The notes beneath the pieces were generated by a model that saw only the letters and a list, made by a program, of their open reading frames with translations, made no database searches and was not told the DNA's origin. From positions 39,392 to 103,391 of the forward strand of contig CAUYLG010044490.1 of NCBI GenBank assembly GCA_963573385.1: a DNA stretch of 64,000 bases. The letters are read 5' to 3'. Shown here one piece after another: positions 45,338-64,000 of this stretch (its first letter is position 1; every line of letters begins with the position of its first letter). Both the position numbers and the translations under genes were made by a program. Source of the DNA: Cacajao melanocephalus (taxonomy: Eukaryota; Chordata; Mammalia; Primates; Pitheciidae).

Positions 45338-45545
45338 AAACTTTAATCTCAGCACTTTGGGAGGCCGAGGTGGGCAGATCACTTGAGCCCAGAAGTTCGA
45401 GACCAGCCTGGGCAACATGGCAAAATTCCATCTCTAGAAAAAATACAAAATATTAGCCTGGCGGGGTGGTGCCTACCTGTAATCCCAGCTACCCAGGAGA
45501 CTGAGGTGGAAGAGATCACCTGACCTCAGGAGGTAGAAGCTTAAC
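45338..45545 (+). mobile_element. Alu fragment in intron 4
   Basis: Starts at 'ctttaatctcagcactttggg' and ends at 'cctgacctcaggaggtag'. Both ends are truncated. Confidence 0.82.
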
Positions 45546-45675
45546 CTTAGTGTATTTTACTCTTTTGTAAAAACAGCTTAAAACACAAACATATTGTATG
45601 ACTGTACAAAAATATTTTCTTTCTTTATACCCTTATTCTGTAAGATTTGTTCTATTTTTAATTTTTTTCAACTTT

Positions 45676-45977
45676 CTTTTTTTTTTTTTGGAGACAGGAT
45701 CTTGCTCTGTCACCCAGGCTAGAGTTTATGGCACGATCTTGGCTCTCTGCAACCTCCACCTCCTTGGTTCAAGGAATCCTCCCACTCTTCAGCCTCACGA
45801 GTAACTGGGACTACAGGAGCCTACCACCACACCTGGCTGACTTTTGTATCTTTTTTGGTAGAAAGCAGGTTTCGCCACATTGCCCAGGCTGGTCTCAAAC
45901 TCCTGGGCTCAAGGATCCACCCTTCTTGCCCTCCCAAAGTGCTGGGATTACAGGCGTGGGCTACTGCTCCTTGCACT
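45676..45977 (-). mobile_element. Alu in intron 4, antisense, diverged
   Basis: ggagacaggatcttgctctgtc to gctactgctccttgc. An old copy. Confidence 0.87.
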
Positions 45978-45989
45978 TTTTTGTTAAAA

Positions 45990-46890
<901 letters not shown>

Positions 46891-47141
46891 TGCCTGTATT
46901 TTTTGGCTTACTGCAAACAGTGCTGATATGAGCAACCTTATAAGTGTTACCTGATACATATATATATAAGAATAAGAAATCTATATGATGTAATTCTATG
47001 AGTGATATGATTGCATATTTTTAGCTTCAACCTTTTAAGATAGGTAATGCCAAACTATTTTCTAAAGTAGTTGTACCTGTTTATTTTTCTTATAATGTTT
47101 TGTGAAATCAAGGGGAAATGTTTTCCTTTCTCTAACTCTAG

Positions 47142-47396
<255 letters not shown>

Positions 47397-47410
47397 TAAA
47401 AGAATGCAGG

Positions 47411-47704
47411 GAGGCCAAGCATGATGGCTCACACCTATAATCCAAGCACTTTGGGAAGCCAAGGTGGGTAGTTCACATAAGATCAGGAGTTTGAGACCAG
47501 CCTAGCCAACATGGTGAAACCCCATCTCTACAAAAAATACAGAAATTAGCTGGGCGTAGTGGCAGGCACCTGTAATGCCAGCTACTCGGGAGGCTGAGGC
47601 ATGAGAATCGCTTGAACCCAGGAGCAGAGGTTACAGTGAGCCGAGATCATGCCACTGCACTCCAGTCTGGGCAATAGAGTGAGACTCAGTCTCAAAAAAA
47701 AAAA
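47411..47704 (+). mobile_element. Alu in intron 5, with target duplication
   Basis: Flanked by aatgcaggg on both sides. It begins 116 bp after exon 5. Confidence 0.92.
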
Positions 47705-47763
47705 TGCAGGGGCTTTTTCTGCTGGTTTTATATTTTTCTTACAAGTTTTTTGTTTTGTTTTTG

Positions 47764-47880
47764 AAGAATTCTGCAAGTTTACAAAAATAGATATTTGTAA
47801 AAACAATACAGTAATCTGTAGATGGAGAAATTTCTGAATATAAAAACAGTGGAAAATGATTTTGAAATGATTATAGATTC
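47764..47880 (+). repeat. Direct repeat in intron 5, left copy
   Basis: The bases agtttacaaaaatagatat and the following 11 are identical to those at about 48952-48982, and similarity continues to 'tgtagatggaga' and 'gaatataaaaacag'. Overall about 80-85% by eye. It may be an old shared repeat and not a recent duplication. Confidence 0.5.
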
Positions 47881-47992
47881 CTAGGAAGTTGCAAAAATAC
47901 TACAGAGAGTACGCTTACCCTTCATTTAGTTTCCCCGAAAGGTAACTTCTTAACCAACTCAAGTACACTATCAAAACCAAGCAATTAGACCT

Positions 47993-48232
47993 AGTATTTC
48001 ACATCACAACAGGGTGACTGTAGTCAATGATAATTTAATTGTACATTTAAAATAACTAAAAGAGTGTAATTGAATTATTTGTAACACAAAGGCTAAATGC
48101 TTGAGGGGATGGATACCCCATTTTACGTGATGTGATTATACACATTGCATGTCTATATCAAAACATCTGATGTACACATATACCTACTATGTACCCACAA
48201 AAATTAAAATCAAAAATTAAAAAAAAAAAAAC
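47993..48232 (+). mobile_element. L1 3'-end fragment in intron 5
   Basis: Typical 3' UTR wording of L1MA/L1PB-age elements ('aacagggtgactgtagtcaatgata', 'cacatatacctactatgtaccc') ending in an A-rich tail. It is sense to the gene and 5'-truncated. It splits older sequence that continues on both sides. Confidence 0.65.
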
Positions 48233-48930
48233 AGGAACTTGACATTGGTGCAATCCATAGACCTTATTCATATTTTACCAGTTTTACATATGATCATGTG
48301 TGTATATGTATGCATGTAGGTCTGTAAAATTTTGTCATGTGTATAGATTTGTGTAACCGTCATTATAAGCAAGATAGAGAACTGATGCATCACCACAACA
48401 GTCTCTTTCATGTTGTACTCATGCACCTTTCCCCCAACCCCACTGCTCATTCTTAACCCCTGTAAATCATTTTTGGAAAATAACTAAAAACTTGCTAAAT
48501 TTAAATTATGATGAACACTTACTTATCCAACATTTTGCCACCTAAGCATTCCTAGTCATCCTAAGTGATTCAAGTGTTATCCTTTTGTCAAATGAGTTAC
48601 CAACCTACAATTCCAAAATGTTAGGATTATATAGTGTTTCTCTTTTACAGAATTAAATACTTCCAGTGCACGGTGCATTTTCCTAGACAGAGGAGAGGAG
48701 AAATAAAGATAAATAAGGTGTAATAGTCCCTGTTCTGAAAGGGACTTTCAGTCAAAGTAATGGAGGGAGATGAATGAAGTGAACACAGTAACATGCCAAG
48801 TAGGGCAGAGTAAAAGAATACCCACCCCCCACCTGTAATTTCAAACTGAATCATTAGTATTAAAGCATGGGCCACTATTTAATCCTTCCCCTCACTAATA
48901 ATCCTTCCCCTCACTTCAAAATACATTTCA

Positions 48931-49085
48931 GGTGGATTGAAGAGTTTTATGAGTTTACAAAAATAGATATTTGTAAAAACACAGAATAAAATATGTAGAT
49001 GGAGACAATTCTGAGCATAAAAGCAGAGGAAAAAAATCACAAAGAGAAAACTCACCATGTTTGGCTTCATAATGATTATAAACTT
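48931..49085 (+). repeat. Direct repeat in intron 5, right copy
   Basis: Partner of 47764-47880. The right copy runs on into sequence that resembles an old L1 ORF ('gacaactcacaaaagaaataaaaataacttg'), so both may derive from one old L1 segment. Confidence 0.5.
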
Positions 49086-49708
49086 ATGTATAACAGAAAT
49101 CAGTGTGTAAACAAAAAACAACAAAAATTGCCACAAATAAGTTTTACATTTCTTTCAAAGTATAAATCACCCATTTCATTTTAAAAAATGCTTAAGATCC
49201 TTGGCAGGAAATGAGCAAAAAACAGGGAAAGACAACTCACAAAAGAAATAAAAATAACTTGAAAACATATTTAAAAAAAAAAAAGTTTTCCTGCTTAAGT
49301 AACTAGAAATGAGAGTATAAATCTTGCATATCCTCTCATTAGTGTGAGAAATGAATCAGGGCATTAGTCCAGGACTTGATGATTTTTTTTTCTTAATTAT
49401 GAGACTGAAGCACTACAAAATTCTCAGTTGCCTTCTTTGTTAACAAAAGATTAAACTATGTTTTCTGTGTTTGATTGTTGTTGATGTTGCCATATTTTAA
49501 CTCAATGAAAATTTAAGAAATTTTAAATTGCATGATGTTTCTTATGTGTTGTAATACCCACCACACTAACAGAGAATTTATCCATTCTAGTGGTAATCAC
49601 ATTATGAATAGAAGAATATCCTCACTTTGTATTCTGAACTTTTATAGAAGTATTGTATTATACTTCCATTATAGGTATATATAATCTACTTATGTATCTA
49701 TATATAAT

Positions 49709-50002
<294 letters not shown>

Positions 50003-50047
50003 AATAATAGGTATTTTACAAGTATATGTATCATACAAGACATATTA

Positions 50048-50386
<339 letters not shown>

Positions 50387-50496
50387 ATATATATATATAT
50401 GGTAATGCTATTTAGATGGCTTTTGTACCTACCATTCTGAAATATTTACATAAAGTATTATGTCCTTTCTATAATTTTCTTTTATCAAAACCTTTT

Positions 50497-50698
50497 TCCT
50501 CAGCCTGGACAACATGGCTAGACCCCATCTCTACAAATAAAAAATTGACCCGTAGTGGGTGGCACATGCCTGTGGTCCCAGCTATTTAGTAGGCTGAGGC
50601 AAGAGGATCGCATGAGCCCAGGAGTTGGTGGCTGCAGTGAGCTTTGTTCACGCCACTGTACTCCAGCCTGGGGGACAGCGAGACTTGTCTAAAAAAAC
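50497..50698 (+). mobile_element. Alu in intron 5, 5'-truncated
   Basis: Starts 'ctcagcctggacaacatggct' and ends 'cgagacttgtctaaaaaa'. Confidence 0.87.
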
Positions 50699-51179
50699 CT
50701 TTCCCTGGGGTGAGACCATAAATTTTAAGTTTATCAGCTTTGTAAGTACTTTATACCTTTACTAGATCTTAGAAATTGCTGATTTTAATGTGCTCTCTGA
50801 ATTATTTTTCTCTAGAGTAGTAGTAGCTAGAATTTTCTCTATTTCTTGCACATTGTAGAGTAAAATAAGTTTCTACTAATTTTTGTTTAGCTACTTGGAC
50901 TTTTCAACTAGAAGTAAAGTAGCATTTAGGAAGATTGATTCTGTGAACAGTAGCAGTTTGTGCATAGTAATATGCCTAGCCATGTTAGCAAGGAGATAAT
51001 TGACATTATCGTTAGTTTATATCTCTTTGATATCTTACTGTTAATACTGTAAGCTTATATAAGAGCTTTAATGTCAGATGTTCTTTCAGTTTTTTAATGC
51101 ATTTTTGTAAATGCTTACTTAAGAAAACATTTATGTAGTTACCATCTTAAAAATCAACCCTTGAAAAAGTCATCCTTGA

Positions 51180-52944
<1,765 letters not shown>

Positions 52945-53039
52945 TTATCAGCAATGTATAATATTGCCTGCTATTTAAGTAGTTAAGTAATTAAGTATAT
53001 GGGAAAAATATACTAGTTTCATTTCTTTAAATATTATGT

Positions 53040-53196
53040 TAGCCAGGTGTGGTGGTGTGTGCCAGTAGTCCCAGCTACTTGGGACGCTAAGACAGGAGGA
53101 GCTCCTTGAGCACAGGAATTTGAGGCTGCAGTGAGCTGTGATTATGACACTGTACTTCAGCCTGGATGACAGAGCAAGACCCCATCTCCGGGGAAA
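53040..53196 (+). mobile_element. Alu right part in intron 7
   Basis: Starts at 'agccaggtgtggtggtgtgtgcc'. It ends in 'ccatctccggggaaaaa', about 75 bp before exon 8. Confidence 0.87.
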
Positions 53197-53262
53197 AAAC
53201 AAAAACATGTATTTAAGGATTGAATATTGGACTGTGTGTGTTTCTAATGAGGCTTAATCTAA

Positions 53263-53451
<189 letters not shown>

Positions 53452-53938
53452 TAAGAGCAAGAATTTATTGCTATTAAATTGCTATTAAATTTTTAATTTA
53501 CTATATTCAATAAATTGTATTTTAATTTGAGGTTGAAAGAAGCTTAAATTGTCTTTGCTTTTTCTTTGTAATTTTTTTTAAATTTGGAGTTAATTTTATT
53601 GTTTATAAGAAATACAAATCAAATGCCATTACATTTACATATCCCTCACATACCCATGGCCCAAAGGAATCATTTGAAGAAACAGCAGTTAACCATGTGC
53701 TAGACTTAAGGATTGTATGTCACCTAGTGTTTATTGAACTATTACACAATAATGCTTTTGCTTTTTAAAACTTTGGAGAATACTGAGAAAATGTACCAAT
53801 ATCTTATAGCTTTTATATCTTGGCATATTATGAATCATATTGAATCATGTTTATATATTAAAAGGTTAACAGAAACATCTTGTAAGATGTGAACTTTATA
53901 CATATATAGTCTTGACTATTCTTTTTTTTAATTTCTAG

Positions 53939-54479
<541 letters not shown>

Positions 54480-54552
54480 AGAAGAAGAAGAATTCGGGAA
54501 ATTCTTCAGTGCTTGCATTTAGTGCTGAAAGTTACTGTGTTGGTTTTGGTAG

Positions 54553-54846
<294 letters not shown>

Positions 54847-55375
54847 TAATATTTTAATTTTGACAGTTCTGGTATAAGTTTAGTACTTCCCAAATTTTTG
54901 GTAATAAGATGGGCTAAAATTTAAATTATTCTAAGTATAATAGCAAGATTACGGGATCATCTTCAGACTACTTAGGCAGTCCTTAAGGCATGTGCCACCA
55001 TGTCCGGCCACTTAAGCCAACAATTTGTGAGGCATTTTAGAAGCATTAATTTACTATGTTCTTTCAAATCAGTAAATATAGTAGCATCTAAAGAGTTCTA
55101 ATAACTTGGAGGTTCTCACTATTAGCAATCAGTGTTACAAACCACTGATTGCTAACATTTTATAACCTAGTTTATTATTTTTTATAGACATATAAGTAAC
55201 TTTTTAAATAGTTTGTAAAGGATTTATCTTAGCTTCTTACAATTTGTGTGAATAGGATTTCTAATATAAGTGACAGTTAAATAACTAAACTATTATAGCA
55301 GATCTTCAAGTAGGTTTGGATAATTTAGGGTTAAAATCCTCCTAATTGATACATAGTTCCCAACATACTCCTCCC

Positions 55376-55401
55376 TTTTTTTTTTTTTTTTTTTTTTTTT
55401 T
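55376..55401 (+). repeat. (T)26 run in the exon 11 polypyrimidine tract
   Basis: Twenty-six uninterrupted T, ending 13 bases before the first base of exon 11. It serves as the polypyrimidine tract and is also a mononucleotide microsatellite. Confidence 0.9.
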
Positions 55402-55414
55402 GTAACATTTTTAG

Positions 55415-55573
<159 letters not shown>

Positions 55574-55648
55574 TAGGTACATTGACTATGGAGCTGATAT
55601 ATCTTAAGTGCAAATTTCATCTTAAGGAATAGAATTATATTACTTTTA

Positions 55649-56056
<408 letters not shown>

Positions 56057-56455
56057 AGAAAATGTATATGTATATATATGCATGCTTCCAGGGAGCAAAC
56101 ATCAAGTAAAATCTTGAGATCTTTGTCCAGCGTGTTTCTTTGAGGTAATGGAATATCTATAGTCGTTCACATCTTTGTTAAAAAGAGTATTCAAAATTTG
56201 AAGTTGCTATACATGAAAATATCCTTTCATTAAACTAATAATTCAACAATTAGAATATCTTTGTGTGTAAAACTCTAAATTAATAAATTTGGCTCTTATT
56301 CTCAACTGTTTATATGAGCCAAAAATACAAATAATTTTGGTACAGAGCAGAATCTATATGCCATAACAGAAATATAGAGCACATCAAAGATTTAAAGGAG
56401 GAATAAATGACTTCTTGCTAGGAAATTAGGAAAGACTTTGTATAAGAGACAGTAG

Positions 56456-56846
<391 letters not shown>

Positions 56847-56903
56847 CTAATATTATTAATTGCTTAGTAGTTTGAAAATTTGGACTTGGTTCCTTATTTA
56901 TAA

Positions 56904-57125
<222 letters not shown>

Positions 57126-57247
57126 TAGTTTTTTTTCTGTCCTAAATTTTAACTGTTTGCAGTTATTGCTCTAAGGTTTTATTTTATTTTTTACTTATGT
57201 CAACATAACTTCTTATCTTGCTGTTTACATTTATACTGCTTCCCCTT

Positions 57248-57553
57248 AGAAATTCTCTCTTTTTTTTTTTTTTTTTTTTTGAGACAGAGTCTCTGTTTTC
57301 TAGGCTGGAGGGCAATGGCACGATCTTGGCTCACTACAACCTCCGACGCTCAAGCAATTCTCATGCTGCAGCCTCCCAAGTAGCTAGGATTACAGGCATG
57401 TGCCACCAAGCCCAGCTAATTTTTGTATATTTTGTAGAGACAGGGTTTCGCCATGTTGGCCAGTCTGGTCTCTAACTACTGACCTCAAGCAGTCCTCCCA
57501 CCTTGGCATCCCAAAGTGCTGGGACTACAGGCATGAGCCACTGTGCCTGGCCA
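57248..57553 (-). mobile_element. Alu in intron 12, antisense
   Basis: T-run of about 20, then an antisense Alu ending cactgtgcctggcc. Confidence 0.92.
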
Positions 57554-57683
57554 GCTATAGCAACTTTTAATGTTCTCCTTATACCACCAAAGCTTTACAT
57601 GTGCTATTTCTTGTAGTTGGCATGTCCTTTCCTTACTTCTGTCTTCAACCTCTGTCAAGATTTTGCTTATGTATCTCCTCTAG

Positions 57684-57995
<312 letters not shown>

Positions 57996-58245
57996 TAAGT
58001 ATCTTCAGGACCTGAATTATGTACTATTAACTTTTAAGTTCTAGCTTGTAGTAGGAAATCTGTTAGTTGTTGAATGACTAAAAGCAGCTCTGAGGCTTGC
58101 TGGTGGAAGCATACATTAGTAAAATGTTTCTAGAATACAGTTTGGAAAAAATAGAGTTTTTTTGGATTTTTAAATGCTTGTATCCTTTGACATTTAATAT
58201 TTATCATACACAAGCATTCACACAAATATATAGAAGAACATGATT

Positions 58246-58543
58246 CAGGCCGGATGTGGTCACTCATTCCTGTAATCCCAGCACTTTGGGAGGCCAAGGC
58301 GGTTGGATTACTTGAAGTCAGGAGTTTGAGGCCAGCCTGGTCAACATGATGAAACCTCGTCTCTACCAAAAATACAAAAATTAGCCAGGCATGGTGGCAC
58401 ATACATGTAATCCCAGCTACTTGGAAGGCTGAGGCAGGAGAATCACTCAAACCAGGAGGCAGAGGCTGCAGTGAGCCCAGATTGTGCCACTGCACTCCAG
58501 CCTGGGTGACTGAGTGAGAATCTATCTCAAAAAAAAAAAAAGT
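58246..58543 (+). mobile_element. Alu in intron 12
   Basis: Full sense Alu flanked by acatgattca on both sides. Confidence 0.92.
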
Positions 58544-58662
58544 ACATGATTCATTATACCCTTATTTATAATAGTGAAAAAATGGAAAGAATTCACTGTC
58601 CACCAGTGAAAAAAGTAATTAAATAAAATTTGTTATCTATGTAATAGAATACTATGGAGCTA

Positions 58663-60190
<1,528 letters not shown>

Positions 60191-60192
60191 AG

Positions 60193-60489
<297 letters not shown>

Positions 60490-60658
60490 TGACTTTTTTT
60501 TCTTTTTCTTTTTTATACTCATTTTCTTCCTATAGATATGATTTTTAAAAAGCAATCTGGGACTAAAAGCTCTGAAGCTATCTGCTATAGAAAATACTCT
60601 TACCTGTATACACATAAAATGAAATATTATTCATCCCATTAAAAAGAGGGACATTCTG

Positions 60659-60948
60659 GCCAGGGGTGCAGTGGTTTACACCTGTAATCCCAGCACTTTA
60701 GGAGGCTGAGGCAAGTGTACCACCTGAGGACAGGAGTTCAAGGCCAGCCTGGCCAATATGGTGAAGCCCTGTCTCTACTAAAGATAGAAAAATTAGCCGG
60801 GCGTGGTGGCGGGCACCTATAATCCCAACTACTTGGGAGGCTGAGGCAGGAGAATCACTTGAACCCGGGAGGCGGAGGCTGCAGTGAGCCAAGATGCACA
60901 CCAGCCTGGAAGAGAGAGTAAGACTCCATCTCAAAAAAATAAAAAGGG
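60659..60948 (+). mobile_element. Alu in intron 13, followed by U6 pseudogenes
   Basis: Full sense Alu with the flank aaaaagagggacattctg before and aaaaagggacattttag after. The after-copy is where the U6 fragment is attached. Confidence 0.9.
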
Positions 60949-60956
60949 ACATTTTA

Positions 60957-61018
60957 GTGCTTGTTTTGGCAGCACATATACAAAATTAGAACAGCACGGT
61001 GAAGATTAGCATGGCACC
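60957..61018 (+). pseudogene. Truncated U6 snRNA pseudogene, copy 1
   Basis: gtgcttgttttggcagcac to gattagcatggcacc matches the first about 62 nt of U6 snRNA and then stops, followed by an A-rich stretch. It lacks the 3' half and the terminal T-run and has no visible proximal promoter elements. It follows directly on the tail and target duplication of the Alu at 60659-60948. Confidence 0.85.
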
Positions 61019-61047
61019 TAATTTAAAAAATAAAAAGGGAAATTTTA

Positions 61048-61110
61048 GTCCTTGTTTTGGCAGCACATATACTAAAATTAGGACAATACAGCAAAGATTA
61101 GCATGGCACC
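61048..61110 (+). pseudogene. Truncated U6 snRNA pseudogene, copy 2
   Basis: A second copy of the same U6 5' segment, truncated at the same base and again preceded by aataaaaagggaaattttag. The repeat unit of about 91 bp therefore contains Alu-tail sequence plus U6, and appears to have been duplicated in tandem. Copy 2 lies slightly closer to U6 in places (tactaaaatta). Confidence 0.85.
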
Positions 61111-61130
61111 TAATTTTAAAAAAAAAAAAA

Positions 61131-61450
61131 GCAAAGTTCTGTAAAATATGACAACATAGATGAACTTCAAGGACATTATGCTAAGTGAAACAAGCCAGTC
61201 ATGGAAAGACAGATATTGCATTATTTCACTTAAATGGGATGAAATTCATAGAACCAAAGGGTAGAATGATGGTGGCTAGGATGAGGGGGAAAGGAGGTCA
61301 CTAATCAACAGGTATAAATTATTAAGCAAGACGAACAAGTTTTAGAGATGTGCTGTACCACATTCTACCTAGAGTCATTGATAATGTTCTCTACACTTAA
61401 ATTTTCTTGTTAATTGTTCTTACCACAATAAAATTTAAAAATTTTTAATG
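61131..61450 (+). mobile_element. Old L1M-type remnant in intron 13
   Basis: 'gacaacatagatgaacttcaagg', 'ttatgctaagtgaaacaagcc' and 'atttcacttaaatgggatga' follow old L1 wording. It resumes the element interrupted by the Alu and U6 insertions at 60659-61130. Confidence 0.6.
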
Positions 61451-61549
61451 AAAATAAATCATTGCTATAGGACAGAGAAAAAAGATTAAAAATGAAAAAT
61501 AAAAATATAGCAGGAATTCTGACATCACAAAGATTTTAAAAAAGAAAAT

Positions 61550-61879
<330 letters not shown>

Positions 61880-62329
61880 CTAAATGATTATAGAGTTCTT
61901 TTCATAGGGATAGCTGAATAGATATTAGTTGCAAGGTAAACACTGAGTGTACTATTATGAACCTTCACTACAAAAAGGAAATTCTTACTCCTTTTTGGAA
62001 ATTTTTATTGCACTATAAAAACAATGGAGGAAATACTAATCATTTGTTATGCTGAATTATTTAATATAAGTAATTTGTGTAATGTCAAAACTTGGCTCAA
62101 GCATGATTTTTGGGAAGCCTTTCCAGACAAAGTGCACCATAAAATTTACCACACTGTGTCATGAGTGCCCATGTCCTTATCTTTTTACAACTGTATTCTG
62201 AACTCCTTCGGGGAGTGAACATATTTTAGGCATTTTGAAGTACTAGCCAATAGGAAAGTATGTGGTGCACAGTAGATATCCAGTAATATTGGTAGAATGT
62301 ATTAAAAAACTAAATTAGATGTGCCTTAA

Positions 62330-62671
<342 letters not shown>

Positions 62672-62835
62672 TAATAAAACAAGAAAAGGCCAAAAAATAT
62701 ATAGTAGCATTTAAAATTTAATAAGTTGACCTAACAAGAAATGTGCAAGATATGAATGAGAAAAATACAGTTTTACTTAAAAGACATAAAATAGTGACTG
62801 AATAGATGGAAAGAGTTATTTTCTTGGATGAGATG

Positions 62836-62975
62836 ACTCTTTTTTCTTTTTTTTTTGGAAGAAAGATAGAGAAAAAGAAAGAAAAAAAAAGAATGAGAGA
62901 GAAAGGAAGGAAGAAAAAGAGGGAGAGAGAACGAGAAACTTGCTCTATTGCCCAGGCTAGAATACAATCTAAAAA
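62836..62975 (+). repeat. Purine-rich tract with Alu remnant
   Basis: A long run of G/A (gaaaggaaggaagaaaaagagg) followed by a short antisense Alu piece (cttgctctattgcccaggc), in intron 14. Confidence 0.7.
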
Positions 62976-63069
62976 TAGGTATTAAAGATCTCTTTTATGC
63001 CAATAGTTATACTTAACAACGGAGACAGGAAGGAATAAGGGAAGAAAATAACAAACAAACAGCCAACCA

Positions 63070-64000
63070 ATATGTCATTTAAATCTGTGAAATGCTATGC
63101 AATTGCTGAAAAGTGATTTACTTCCAATTATATGGTGACTTTTAAAATAGGTGTAATGTGATACTGAGAAAAATGTACGTTTTGTGCATTTGGGGTGGAG
63201 AATTCTGTAAATATTTATTAAGTTTACTTGTTCCAGGTCTGAGTTCAAGTCATAGGTATCCTTGCTAATTTTCTATCTCGTTAATCTATCCAATGTTAAC
63301 AATGTAGTGTTAAAGTCTCCCGCTATTATTGTGTGGGAGTCTAAGTCTTTTTGTAAGTCATTAAGAACTTATGTATCTGGGTGCTCCTGTATTGGGTGCA
63401 TATATGCTAGGATCATTAGCTCTTCTTGTTGCATTGATCCTTTTACCATTATGTAATGTTCTTCTTTGTTTCTTTTAGTCTTTGTTACTAATAAAGTCTA
63501 TTTTGTCAGAGATGAAAATTACAACTCCTGGTTTGTTTTTTGTTTTTTGTGTTTTTTTTTTGCTCTCTATATGATTGGTGAATCTTCCTCAATCCCTTCG
63601 TTTTGAGTTTTTGTGTGTCCTCTTGCATGTGAGATATGTCTGGATACAGCATACCGATGGGTTTTGACTTTTCATTCAGTTTGTCTGTCTGTGTCTTTTG
63701 ATTGGAGCATTTAATCCATTTAAATTTAGGAGTAATATTGATATATGTGAGTTAATACTGTCATTTAATGCTAGCTGGCTGTTTTGTCCATTAGTTGACA
63801 TGGATTCTTCATTATGGTGATACTCTTTACCTTTTGGTAAGTTTTTGGGATGACTGATACTGATTGTTCCTTTCTATGTATGGTGCTTCTTTCAGAAGCT
63901 CTTGTAAAGCAGGCCTGGTGGTGATGAAATCTCTGAGTACTTGCTTGTTCGCAAAAAATTTTATTTTTCCTTCACTTATGAAGCTTAGTTTGGCTGGATA
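63070..64000 (-). mobile_element. Antisense L1 in intron 14, runs off the window
   Basis: The + strand again reads the complement of L1 ORF2 (for example 'gttaacaatgtagtgttaaagtctcc', 'gtctgtgtcttttgattggagcattta', 'agcttagtttggctggata'). The left boundary falls inside ORF2 with no 3' UTR or poly-A, so the 3' part of this L1 is missing or displaced. It lies antisense to SLC30A5. Confidence 0.75.

Noticed and set aside
60957..61110. Functional U6 snRNA genes
   Set aside because: Both copies stop at about nucleotide 62, carry substitutions, and lack the U6 3' end, terminator and upstream promoter elements.

Overview
This is genomic DNA from a catarrhine primate, human or a close relative. About 60 Alu elements, L1 fragments, MER1/MER5/Tigger DNA-transposon fossils and several ERV LTRs surround one intron-rich gene with a CpG-island promoter. 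There is no prokaryotic-style gene organisation. I recognise the gene as SLC30A5 (zinc transporter ZnT5). A few codons (residues 10, 33, 229, 580 and 658) differ from the human protein as I remember it, so a non-human primate is possible, but I could not align them.

Layout. Positions 1 to about 32,600 are intergenic. They hold Alus, one long antisense L1MA-type element (about 12,810-18,840) broken up by Alus and a MER1 element, two full-length copies of one LTR family in opposite orientation (7,831-8,494 and 21,137-21,808), other solo LTRs, and a Tigger fossil (27,312-29,040) full of Alus. About 32,600-33,560 is a CpG island and promoter with recognisable YY1, NRF1, zinc-response (ZTRE) and unfolded-protein-response (UPRE) sites and two short upstream ORFs. 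From 33,323 to 62,587, fourteen coding exons on the + strand give an unbroken 666-codon reading frame. All exon junctions keep phase. The frame leaves the window at intron 14, so roughly the last 100 codons are missing here. The final kilobase is the start of another antisense L1.

Protein logic. ZnT5 has an unusual hydrophobic N-terminal half (exons 1-10) joined to a canonical cation-diffusion-facilitator zinc/proton antiporter (exons 10-14 and beyond). The zinc site residues H451, D455, H595 and D599 are visible, as is a 15-histidine cytosolic loop (residues 542-578) in exon 13. By established knowledge it works with ZnT6 in the early secretory pathway. A zinc-repression element and an ER-stress element lie 17 bp apart in the promoter and fit that role.

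The most notable structure is not a gene. The window carries three local inverted duplications (about 1.05/5.16 kb, 9.9/10.65 kb and 34.8/37.3 kb), one of them inserted between the halves of a 106-bp direct duplication, plus an in-place micro-inversion inside an Alu and a tandemly duplicated Alu-tail/U6 module. They look like repeated template-switching events. Intron 6 also has the signature of a minor-spliceosome (U12-type) intron.
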